DNA of 12,537 bases from Lobulomyces angularis (GCA_027604685.1 JADHYX010000429.1:5745-18281), one strand, 5' to 3'; shown: positions 1-9,338, counted from the stretch's first letter. The notes: generated from the letters alone by a model not told the origin. A program made the numbers and translations.

Positions 1-376
1 TTTTTAATTTACATTTCTTTTTGATTGTTTTGCATCGTTTGCAAATCATTTTGAACTTCTAAAGTTTAAAGTTGTAAAAAGTTTAAATAAAGTTTGTGCG
101 CCACAAGTGGCTTGAGGTGATGTGAATTGCGCATCAACATTAATGCACACAAATTGCGGAACTGCTCTTCATAATTATTTCCTATGTACAAATATATAAA
201 GAGATGCATGAATTCTGCAACGGCATAAATTCTTTGTCAAGTATATTTTTAAAGTTTAATGTTACATCCTCACCAAAAAAAATAAAAATAAAATCAAATA
301 AAACAATATATTAAAAAAAAAACATATAGCAAAAAAAGAAATTGAGAAAAAATTAATCTGGGTACAGACTAAATTT
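1..376. other. Non-coding flank beyond the carboxypeptidase gene
   Basis: No gene is supported here. The stretch is A+T-rich with poly-A runs near 275-350. A short G+C-richer patch (about 95-170) contains a small perfect inverted repeat (GCCAC-AA-GTGGC, near 100-112), but no recognisable RNA gene. It lies downstream of the minus-strand carboxypeptidase and probably holds its 3' cleavage region at the right-hand end. Confidence 0.6.
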
Positions 377-382
377 TTTATT
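377..382 (-). promoter_or_regulatory. Candidate poly(A) signal AATAAA of the carboxypeptidase gene
   Basis: The minus strand reads AATAAA only six bases after the TAA stop of the carboxypeptidase gene. This would give a very short 3' UTR. The hexamer is common by chance in such A+T-rich DNA, so its position just after the stop is the main support. The acetyl-CoA synthetase gene shows the same arrangement. Confidence 0.45.
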
Positions 383-388
383 CAACCA

Positions 389-2557
389 TTACCATCTTTT
401 TTCTTGAGTTGCCACTGTTTCTGCTAATCCAGTTAGTCCAGAAAAGAGTTCTTCACCACTCTTTAAAAAAGAAAAAAAATTAAAAAATAAAAGATAAAAA
501 ATACGTACTGGAATTATTTGGTCAGGAGGAAGTAAAAATCCTACAAAATTGTCAAAATAAAATACATACATTTTGACTTAGTTTTTATTATATAATATAC
601 CATAACGACCAGTATCTCTTAATTCAATTGCATAACTATAAGTAACATTTGCTCTGGCATAAACCCAATCAACACTATTGCCACTATAGAATTTTATTAA
701 AAGGTTTTTAGTATTTAGTTGAAAAAGTTTTTTGTCATCTTAAACATACCTGGCTTGATAAATAGTTTTACATATTCCACCCACCTTAAAATTCGTACCT
801 GTTAAAGAAAAAAAAAAATAAGTAGTAGAATTAAAAATTAAAAAAAAAAAAAAATTGTAAAAGATACCATGAATTTTTTTCAACGCAGATGCTCCATCTT
901 GAGCTGCTTTTAAAATCTTTTTTTCCTCGGGAACTTTCTTATCACAACGAGCACCCTGTAAATTTTAAAAAGAAAAAATTTTTAATCTTTAGAAAAAATT
1001 TGCAAGTAGTTCTACATATGGGTACATCCAAAGTTGACTAAAAAAATAATAATTTTAAGCCACTGAGTATAAGAAAAAAAGTCGATACCTAAATGCATGA
1101 ACATCAATGTATATTTCAACATCCTCTCTTCTGTTGTAAATAAATTCCGACATTAGTTTTGGTTCAATAGCTGAAAATGGAGCCTTTCCATAATAAGCCT
1201 CACTGCATGGTGAACTTGAAGCACCAGGTTTTGACCATTCGTAATCCCTTACAAAGAAAAAAATCATTATTTTCATAGTTCTTATTTTGATTTATATAAT
1301 ACCAATTTCTATTTGGGTCAGTTCCTATATTTTTTTTTTTTTTTTTTGTTTAGTGAAGTATAAAAAAACTACTAAAATTTACCGATACAACCGAAAAGCC
1401 CACCATTTGGCTGTCTAGTTTTTCTCCACATCCTATTATTAGTATGTGTGTATTCATATCCATCCACTTCAAAAAAGCAAAATTTTTAAATGATTGTTTT
1501 TTCTTAATTACCATTAAGTACTGGAATGATAATCCAATCATAGATGTTCAACAATTTTGTAACCAAATCATCTTTTCCATATAACGATAATAACTGATCA
1601 GCAATATATAACACAGAAGCAGCGCCAATCCATTCCCTAGAACTAAAAATTGAAAATTTTTGTAATGTTTATTTTCCAAATTTTGTAAATATTTTACTGA
1701 ATGGCTCCATGAAAAATTATTTCTCTTTTTCTATTTTTTGTAGTTCCACTAATCCTTATTCCATTAATTTCACGTTTTTCATACGAATAACCAACCAAGA
1801 CTTTTTGTGCTCGTCCTTTAAAATTCTTGACCTTCTCATCCTAGTTTGATATATTAATTTTTTTTATATTGTTCATATTTTCAAGTTTTTTAGATGACGC
1901 GAAGTTATCAAATAGATAAATTGAAGTTACCAGAAATTCATTAATTTCACTTAATCGATGATAAGATTTGTGAAAATTTGAACCACCAGCATTATCCCAT
2001 TCATTTGACAGAGAAGAACTGTCCTCCTGAACATCTATTAAAGTCTGAATGTTTTCTACTTGGACTATGGGAACGATTTGTAATGGCTTTAAAATAGATG
2101 TCACAAAGGACATGGCAGATGGAGATACTCTAACATCGGAATAGCCAAGCTCCTGGTTCACTGTCCATATGTCAACCAAATTCTCATAATTCTGTTTTAC
2201 GTTCTTAACCAAAATTTTTGATTTTTAAAATTACCTCAAAAGCAGCATTTAATGACTCATAAACATTAAAGTCGTTCCAGTGGAGCCTCCAAACTTGATG
2301 ATGATCAAATCTAACCTAAAAAAATAATTGGAAATTTTTAGATCAAACTTAAAAATGGAATAGTTTAAAAATACTTTTTGATAATCATTTTTTGAATCAA
2401 AATTGTAATGCTTAAAGGAATTTCTTTGAGCGTGATGGTTTTTTAAATAGTTAAAGAGCTTATTAATGTCGCGGTTAAGATGAAGTTTGAAATTAACTGA
2501 CAGAGTAAGGTTCAGCAAAATAAAGAGAACAGCTAAAAAGTTAAACTTGAAACTCAT
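389..2557 (-). CDS. Secreted M14A metallocarboxypeptidase precursor (carboxypeptidase A-like), 14 exons
   Basis: Zinc exopeptidase that removes C-terminal residues, made as a secreted pro-enzyme. Exons (minus): 2557-2375, 2315-2235, 2191-1931, 1840-1698, 1642-1512, 1466-1383, 1324-1303, 1247-1089, 1037-1016, 955-868, 798-750, 683-601, 540-509, 460-389. All are in phase and give 469 residues. Residues 1-20 form a signal peptide. An unusual stretch of about 40 residues follows, then the activation domain (about 62-170) and the catalytic domain. Zinc ligands are H223 and E226 (HSREW) and H352. Catalytic Glu is E428 ([10 protein letters not shown]). Substrate-binding residues are R281, N299/R300 (DPNRNW) and Y405 (IYQASG). 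C293-C316 matches the family disulphide. V412, at the specificity position (bovine 255), suggests a preference for hydrophobic C-terminal residues. The position of bovine Tyr198 is Phe354. The third exon could start at 2203, adding four residues, but that would make a 31-nt intron and a worse family alignment. Confidence 0.95.
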
Positions 2558-4513
2558 TTTTGGACTTTTTTTTATTTTTAGTCTTTAATTTTTGGTTTTT
2601 AATTTGTGAATTGTTGGAGGATTTTTTTATAGAAATCTTTTCTTTTTCCTCAATGATCTGGATAATTGATCATTTTAAAAAAAAAAAAATCAACATATTG
2701 AGGAGGGTAAACAAAAAAAAGTTGTAAAATGTATTTATGATACATGAAGTATCGCACACATCAGAGACTAAAAGAGTAATTATCGAATAACTGTACGAAA
2801 TTTTTCTGAAATTATTAAAGTATTAGTAAACTCTATAATTCCATTTCACAGTAAAAAGTTCAGATTTATATTATTGCTGCAGCAAGTGACTTAGCAATAT
2901 CTTTAGGAAAGAAAACTGCGTGTTTATCAATTGAGAATGGATAAAAGTGTCAAAATGAATAAAAATTAGCTTACCTAGACTATTTAAATTAAGTTAACTT
3001 CACACATGGTGGCAGCACTTTTGGATAACCCTTATTTGGAATTTACTGTTTTAAAGTCCATCAACCCACCTGAGTTTTTAAAAAACTCAACGTTACTAAC
3101 ATTGCATAGAACAAATTTAATTTCCAACGTTATAATATTAACTTTTTAATTGTATTGCAGTTTCATAATCTATGAAATATTATCCATCTCTCACCTTGCT
3201 GCCTGCGTTGAATATGTTTTTTAATAGAACGCTAGATTGCCCTGATGAGGTAGGGGACAGTGGCACACATGTTGGTTTAAACCAATCCCATTTGTGAGTC
3301 TTAAATTAAATTTTAATTCAATCAAATTTTTATTTTTTGTTACTTCTTGTTATTTTCTTCATTTTTTGTAATTAATTTTGCATTTTTGCATTGTAGTAAT
3401 AAGGTGAAGAAAGCAACAAAAATAAAATCAACTACTTAATTCTAAGATAACCAAAAATTAAAAAAAAAAATTAATGAATTTATCTGTATTTTAAGTAATT
3501 TTGAATTTTAAGTTTATAAAAACTATTTTTAATAGCAGCGTAAAAAAAACATAAATAATTGATTACTTAAAAAAATGTCTGAATTTAAAAGAAATATTTA
3601 AAATTTAAAATTTTTGTGTGATAGACAAAAATCATTTTTAAGATAAAAAAGCAGTTGAAGAAATCTTTCGTTTTTAAACATATTCAAGTGCCTTATTAAC
3701 ATTTTTTCAAAATTTCAAGAGCATCCTCATCCTGATTGTGAAAATGATTGAAATAGCTGTATTAAAAAAAAAAATAGATTATTTTACTGAATCAAAATCT
3801 TCTAAATTGGAGTTAAAGGAGGTTGTTAACATGGAACCGAAGTTTTTAAATCATTAATTATGTTTCAATGAATTGTAGTTGGAATTGTTTAGGCTTTAGT
3901 AGAATGGAAATTGTTGACTTTTACTTTTAAGTTTGGTTCGTTATAGAGTGGTAAAGTCCAGCTAATTAACTATTGCCCGGTACTTGCTAACCGTTTATCT
4001 ATCTTTCCCTATTAAACAGCTGAATGTTATTAGGGCGACGTTAACTACAGCAGATTGAAATATGAACCCATTCATCTCCGATCTCGTTACACACACAGAT
4101 ACCAATTTTGTTGTTTTAACAGAACATCACAACATGATTTTTGAAAGGTGAAGTTTTTTGTACACATAACACGGATTTAAAATGGATTACATCTGGATTT
4201 CATTTGTAACCACAATAATAAATTTCTTTTAATGTAGAAGTTTCTTAAATATTCTGTTTTTTTTCTTGATGTTCTGGAAAACAATTTTTTTTGTTGTTTA
4301 GCTGCAGTTTTTCTTTTTATTCTTTTTAACTTTTTTTATTTTGATGACAATTTCAATTTTTAATTATTCTCAGACTTTGATAACTATTCTATTTTTGAAT
4401 TCAATCTTGAAAGATGCAATTGGCTGCAATCTAATTTTAGAAATAACAATTTTTATTTAAACTGTGATTGTAATTACAGTTTATTATTGAAAAAAAAAAA
4501 TCGAAAAAAAAAT
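2558..4513. other. Long intergenic region between two diverging genes, with short coding-like islands
   Basis: The carboxypeptidase (minus) and the cassette gene (plus) diverge from here, so both promoters should lie within it, but I see no clear core promoter element in such A+T-rich DNA. Three G+C-richer islands stand out at about 2740-2945, 3000-3300 and 3935-4135. The first two carry short plus-strand open frames (26 residues at 2864-2944, 49 at 3006-3155, 42 at 3172-3300). I recognise no domain in any of them and cannot join them by splicing without meeting stops. They may be relics of a dead gene or element. A 12-base palindrome, TTGCTGCAGCAA, lies at 2874-2885. The rest is low-complexity A+T-rich sequence. 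Confidence 0.5.
3235..3300 (-). repeat. Dispersed repeat, copy A
   Basis: Read on the minus strand, this shares an ordered series of words with plus-strand positions 11882-11946: GACTyACAAA, then TTGGTTTAAA, then CCACTGTC, then ATCAGGG followed by AATC. Spacer lengths differ by about ten bases in two places, as expected of diverged copies. The centre is a perfect 14-base palindrome (TTGGTTTAAACCAA, 3272-3285). No terminal repeats or target-site duplication could be seen, so the element class is unknown. Confidence 0.55.
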
Positions 4514-5499
4514 ATGAGTAGGAAACAATGGGAAGAAGAAATAGACAAAACGGTAAAATAATTTTTTCAAAATTTAGTAATATTAAATAAAATATTAGAG
4601 TCAAATTGAAAATGGGGAATCCGATCCTAACTGGATGGTGGGAATTGTTACATCAAGTTCTCTAAGCATGAAGGTAGCGCGTAAGTCAACTATAACAGGT
4701 AATATTATCAAAATTTGTTTTATCTTAATATAAGTCCAGTAATTTCTGCTCCAGTTAATAATCTAAACACTGTGGTAGCAATAGCACGAATAGGTAATAC
4801 TATTATATTTTTTTGTTTTACTTATATATTTTCAGCCGTTATATCAATAATTACAATTATATCGGTTCTGCTGAAGTCTTTAAATTTTGCAGCTGTAGTT
4901 GTTGTAAAAAGTGAGATTATCACAATATTTATTTTCATCTTTTATTTATTTTTAGCCGTTGAAATAATAAGTCCATTAGTTTTTGTTCTATTTGATGTTC
5001 TAAATTCTACAATAGCACAGATATCAACAAGTAATTTTGTCATATTTTATTTTCTTATTTTTTTTTTAGCCGTTGAATTGGCAAATAAATTAATCTGTGC
5101 TCTATTTAAAGTTCTAAATACAATATTAACAATGTCATCAACCAGTAATTTTTGTTAATTTGTTTTTTTTTCATATATTATTTTTTAGCCATTGTATCAA
5201 TAATTAGTTTGGTAAACGTTATTTTTAAGGCTCTGGATATGACACTAACCATTACTACAACAAGTAAAAAAATTATATGTAGTTTTATTTTATATATTTA
5301 ATTTTTAGCCTATAAAGCAGTATTTCCATCTGATCCTTCTTCTTCTAAGCATAGCAAAGTTTCCCAGGACAAAATAGAAATAGAAAAAGAATCAGGGAGA
5401 TGTGATGGAAGGATTAAATCTACGAATGAAGCTTGTCACTTCAAAGCCAAAGAGGACAATAAATGTGGTCATCATTCTAAATCTGCAATCAAAGCATAA
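4514..5499 (+). CDS. Unrecognised protein with tandem 25-residue hydrophobic repeats, each on its own phase-1 exon
   Basis: Family not recognised. Proposed exons are 4514-4552, 4599-4698, 4836-4910, 4956-5030, 5070-5144, 5189-5263 and 5309-5499, giving 209 residues. The N-terminus (46 residues, MSRKQWEEEIDK...) is hydrophilic and has no signal peptide. Four exons of exactly 75 nt follow, each starting CC and each entered and left in phase 1. Each adds 25 residues with the pattern [T/A]-[V/I]-x(9)-[V/A]-[L/I]-[F/L]-[K/D]-x-L-[N/D] and, in three of the four, a Ser/Thr-rich end. The last exon codes a hydrophilic Lys-rich tail of about 62 residues with three Cys and three His. The repeats could be membrane-embedded or amphipathic helices; the sequence does not decide. 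Because the four exons are symmetric, skipping any of them keeps the frame. The start is the first ATG, and the first exon and its intron are the least certain parts. Confidence 0.7.
4719..4793 (+). pseudogene. Degenerate first cassette with a lost 3' splice site
   Basis: This 75-base block aligns in register with the working cassettes; codons 4-6, ATA AGT CCA, match the cassette at 4956-5030 exactly, as do later CTA and GCA codons. Its donor (G followed by GTAATA at 4794) is kept. Where the other cassettes have an AG just before them, this one has GT (4717-4718), so no acceptor is available in the right phase. The only nearby AG (4733-4734) leads straight to an in-frame stop. It is therefore best read as part of a 137-nt intron (4699-4835), an outlier in this window. 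Confidence 0.65.
4719..5308 (+). repeat. Tandem array of five ~114-120-bp exon+intron units
   Basis: Five consecutive units each hold a 75-nt cassette followed by a 39-45-nt intron: cassettes at 4719-4793 (degenerate), 4836-4910, 4956-5030, 5070-5144 and 5189-5263. The cassettes align codon for codon with no gaps. The third and fourth are most alike, sharing CTCTATTT/TCTATTT and GTTCTAAAT words and both starting CCGTTGAA. Introns end in T-runs followed by AG and CC. The simplest explanation is repeated tandem duplication of one exon with its intron. Confidence 0.8.
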
Positions 5500-6781
5500 C
5501 TTTAGTTTAATATATTTAAAAGAAATATTTTAATATCATCTAATTTTTGATTACACAACGGCTTTTCTACGTAAAATTATTTTTCTTTTTAATTTTTTAA
5601 TAACAAACTAAAAAGAAACTGAATAAGAAACTAAACTAAAATGGCAATAAATATGTTATTAGAGTTCTAACAATTCTACCTATAACTTTTTTAATGTTGT
5701 AAAACAATTTACAGTACTTTTTTTTTTGGAATTTTAAACCACATTTCACATTATCCTTCGTATTAAATTTTTATTTAAGCATATTTTACATTTTTCTTCG
5801 ATGTAATTTTTTTTTTTTCAACATTTGTAATTAGAAAAGAAACTTGAAATTGATCCTCCCTTATTTTTATTCCATTTAAAAAGAAATATTAATCTTTCAA
5901 GAAAAAAATTGAACTTCAATAAACACAAAATAAAAACTAATTCACTTGATACGAGAAATGTACAACCTGCAACAACTTAAACTCAAAGATTGAATTATTC
6001 GGGAACTTTTACTCTTTTAGACCATTCAGTCGGTCATGAAATCCTTTAAGTTTTAATGGTATTTTCAATTTTAGAAATTTTATATGTAAAATTTTATTTT
6101 TATTTGCTGTAGCTGGTGTATGGAAGTTTGACCACAGAGAAAAAATTTAATTAATTTTTAAAATTGCATGTAACTACTTTTCGAAATTGCTGCATTAGAT
6201 GGAGCACTTTTAATTTTAAAAATTTAAAATTGTTTAAGTAAAAATCAAAAAGGTGTCCTCAACATCAAATAAAAGTTCAATCTTGACTTATTCTTTTCAC
6301 AAATCTCTATTCAATAAAATAAATTGGAAATGCTTTAATATATTAAATAGTATCTTGTGTAAGGGATTTTAGGGAAAACATAAAAAATGCAATGAAAATT
6401 CTTTGAAAAAAAATACAAACTTAGGTACATGAGTGTATATTGAATTCTGATTCTCAAGAGTTTTTTAAATTGTTGATGTTTATCATCATTAACGCATTAC
6501 GAACAAAGATTATACAATTAAAATGAGAAAGTTTTCTTTTGTGCAATTTTTAAAAATAGAAAATAGGGAGTATAAAATATTTTAAAACTTAAATAAAAGT
6601 CTTTTGATAATAGCAGTCAAATTTTGTAAACAAAAATGCTGAGTCTTTGAAGTAAATTAATTTTTAATTTTCAGTTTGAAAATTTAGTAAAATGTGGATT
6701 TTTTGTAATCTTTTTCAAAATTAAAAAACGGCAATTTTTATTTGAAAAAGTTTATTTTTAAATAGAATAATAATTAAAAAA
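5500..6781. other. Intergenic region between the cassette gene and acetyl-CoA synthetase
   Basis: I see no gene or RNA here. The sequence is A+T-rich with scattered stops in all frames. An AATAAA at 5646-5651 could serve the cassette gene about 150 bases after its stop, but the word is expected by chance here. The right-hand part must hold the synthetase promoter; a TATAAAA word at 6571-6577 is noted without weight given the base composition. Confidence 0.5.
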
Positions 6782-9328
6782 ATGAAAGAAGGCAAACATG
6801 AAGCATCTGAAAAAACCTTTCCTGTTGCCAGTGCTATCTTAAATCATTCACAAAAGCCTTACTACGATTCTGATTTATACAAGTTTGAGTACAAGCAGAG
6901 TATTGAAAACTCCGATGAATTTTGGAACAATAAAGCCAAAGAGTTAATTCATTGGCATCATCCTTACAGAAAAGTTTCCAGCGGGTTTAAATCATTTTTT
7001 TTAAATAGTCCGATTAACATTTTTTATTACCATTTTATCTGCCAATTAGTTCCTTTAAAGACGGTGATGTTTCTTGGTTTCATGATGGTCAACTGAATGT
7101 TTCCTATAATTGTATTGATCGACATGCTCTTGTGAATCCAGAAAAGGTGATCTGAATTTTATTGAGAAATTAATTTAACATTTCAGGTTGCTATTATCTG
7201 GGAATCTGATGAACCTGACGTATCAAAAAATATCACTTATAAACAACTCTTAGAGGAGGTATCTAAATTGGCTAATGTGTTAATAAAGTACGGCGTAAAA
7301 AAAGGTGATAATGTAGCAATCTATATGCCAATGGTTCCTGAAGCCGTTTACTCTATGCTCGCCTGTACAAGAATTGGTGCTGTACACAGGTGAATAAACT
7401 AATTATAAATTTATGAAAAACTTTTACTAAAAATCATTTTTTTTGTTAGTGTTATTTTTGCAGGGTTTAGTTCTGATGCTTTACGTGACAGGATAAATGA
7501 TGCAAGTTGTAAAATTTTAATAACTGCTGATCAAGGAAGAAGGGGAGGAAAATCAATTCATCTAAAAAAAATTAGTGACGAAGCTTTGAAACAATGTACT
7601 TCCATACAAAAAGTCATTGTTTTTCAAAGAACTGGGGATAAAAGTGTTCCTTTTAATACTGATACTGATGTTTGGATGCATGAAGAAACTGTAAAATACA
7701 AAATAAATTATAAATTCTAGGAATATTAATTTACTGTGTAGGCTATGCAACAACCAATTTGTTCTCCTGAGTTAATGGGCAGTGAAGACCCGTTATTTAT
7801 GCTTTATACTTCTGGAAGTACAGGAAAACCAAAAGGTGTAGTACACACCACTGCAGGGTACCTTTTAGGCGCAACAATGACTGTTAAATATGTATTTGAT
7901 TATCATGAAGGAGATATCTTCGGTTGTATGGCGGATGTTGGTTGGATTACTGGTCACTCTTACATAGTATATGGGCCTCTATCCCTCGGTGCCACAACTG
8001 TTTTATTTGAGAGTATTCCTACCTATCCTAACCCAAGTAGATATTGGTATATTTATTTAAATATTTTAATTAAATTAATATATTTTTTCCCTGTAATTTT
8101 AGGCATCTTGTTGATAAGCACAAAATTACCCAATTTTATACTGCTCCAACTGGTAGATCAATTTACAAATCATTTAATTTTTTTTTTTTTTTTTTAGCAA
8201 TTAGGGCATTGCGAAGATTAGGAGATGAACACGTCAGTTCATTTGACCTGTCTTCTCTTAAGGTACTAGGTAGTGTTGGAGAACCAATAGGAACTGAAGC
8301 ATGGCTGTGGTACCACAACGTTGTTGGAAAAGGAAAATGTGCCATAGTTGACACGTATATATTAAATTTCTTACTAAAAAAAATAACCTGTTAATTTTTT
8401 TAGATACTGGCAAACCGAGACTGGATCTATAATTGTTACTCCATTGCCAGGAGCTACATTAACTAAACCTGGTAGTGCTAGTTTCCCTTTTTTTGGTGTA
8501 GAATTGGCTATTTTACATCCAGAAACTGGAAAAGAACTAGGTAAATAAATTGGTACTTATTTATACTAAAACTGTTTTTTATGTTTTTGTAAATTTAGAG
8601 GGGAATGATGTAACAGGAGTTTTGGCAGTAAAAAAACCATTTCCATCTATTGCTAGGACAGTTTATAAAAATCATCAAAGATATTTGGATACTTATTTTA
8701 AACCATACGGTGGTTATTATTTTACTGGAGATGGAGCATCGAGAGATAAAGATGGTTATGTTTGGATTTTAGGAAGGGTAGACGATGTCATAAATGTTAG
8801 TGGCCATCGTTTAAGTACAGCGGAAATTGGTTTGCATTTACTAAAGAAAAAAAGTTGTTAATTTTTTTTTTCATTTTGTAAGAATCTGCACTGGTTCTGC
8901 ATGAAAGCTGTGCTGAAGCAGCTGTTGTCGCAATCCCAGATGATATTTCAGGAGAAGCAATTGTTTGTTTTTGTACATTGTAAGCACTAAGATACTAATG
9001 AAACGCACTAATCTTAATTTTTTTTTTTATTTTTTAATATCTAATTTATAGAAAAGTAGAAAATTCGAATGAAGAGGAATTAAAAAAAAATTTAAAACAA
9101 CAAGTAAGGCAAGTAATTGGACCATTTGCAACACCAAAATTAATTATCATAACCAATGATTTACCAAAAACAAGATCAGGAAAAATAATGAGAAGAATTT
9201 TAAGAAAGATAGCAGCAAAAGATGTGGATGTAAATGACTCAGAAGAAGTTTTAAGGTCAAAGTTGGGTGATTTAAGTACCTTAGCTGATCCATCCGTTAT
9301 TAGTTTGCTTTTAAAAAAAATTTCCTAA
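6782..9328 (+). CDS. Acetyl-CoA synthetase (AMP-forming), 11 exons
   Basis: Converts acetate, ATP and CoA to acetyl-CoA, AMP and pyrophosphate; most likely cytosolic or nuclear, as no signal or clear mitochondrial leader is seen. Exons: 6782-6984, 7050-7146, 7187-7389, 7450-7690, 7742-8046, 8103-8152, 8198-8354, 8404-8540, 8599-8829, 8883-8979, 9052-9328. All join in phase, giving 665 residues, normal for the family. Domains in order are the N-terminal ACAS domain (about 30-95), the AMP-binding domain with phosphate loop [11 protein letters not shown] (270-280), adenine motif YWQTETG (420-426, W421 fitting a small acetyl pocket) and TGDG (507-510), then the C-terminal lid with catalytic Lys K618 ([11 protein letters not shown]). 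Motifs such as [14 protein letters not shown] and GPFATPKL are closest to fungal Acs, while [11 protein letters not shown] recalls mitochondrial ACSS1. The frame upstream of the ATG is closed by a TGA at 6743 with no earlier ATG. Confidence 0.97.
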
Positions 9329-9332
9329 AGAA

Positions 9333-9338
9333 AATAAA
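9333..9338 (+). promoter_or_regulatory. Candidate poly(A) signal AATAAA of acetyl-CoA synthetase
   Basis: AATAAA lies four bases after the TAA stop at 9326-9328, mirroring the carboxypeptidase gene. It would imply a 3' UTR of only a few dozen bases. Confidence 0.45.

Noticed and set aside
120..160. Resemblance to 5.8S rRNA (ATGTGAATTGC followed later by TTGCGG)
   Set aside because: Only an 11-base exact match plus a short collinear word. The sequence before and between does not fit 5.8S, and no 18S, ITS or 28S sequence surrounds it.
2204..2234. A 31-nt intron 2 in the carboxypeptidase (acceptor at 2204)
   Set aside because: The 43-nt alternative ending at 2192 fits the other intron lengths and gives an activation-domain spacing closer to the family.
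3118..3131. Fourteen bases (AATTTCCAACGTTA) shared with the topoisomerase exon near 10558-10571
   Set aside because: Similarity stops at both ends of the word and no topoisomerase frame surrounds it; most likely chance in A+T-rich DNA.
3271..3290. GGTTTAAACC resembling the start of a spliced-leader RNA
   Set aside because: No donor site at the right distance and no Sm-binding site follows in either copy.
3935..4010. tRNA-like A-box (TATAGAGTGGTAAAG)
   Set aside because: No matching T-arm B-box, and the anticodon and acceptor stems do not pair.
4681..4734. Strong-looking donor GTAAGT at 4681 in the cassette gene
   Set aside because: Using it in phase with any downstream acceptor leads quickly to a stop or loses the conserved phase-1 pattern; the donor at 4699 resembles those of the cassettes.
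7562..7753. Minus-strand open frame of 63 codons over synthetase exon 4
   Set aside because: Antisense shadow of coding sequence and an intron; no motif of its own.
8163..8354. Minus-strand open frame of 63 codons over acetyl-CoA synthetase exon 7
   Set aside because: It is the shadow of a well-supported exon and intron on the other strand.
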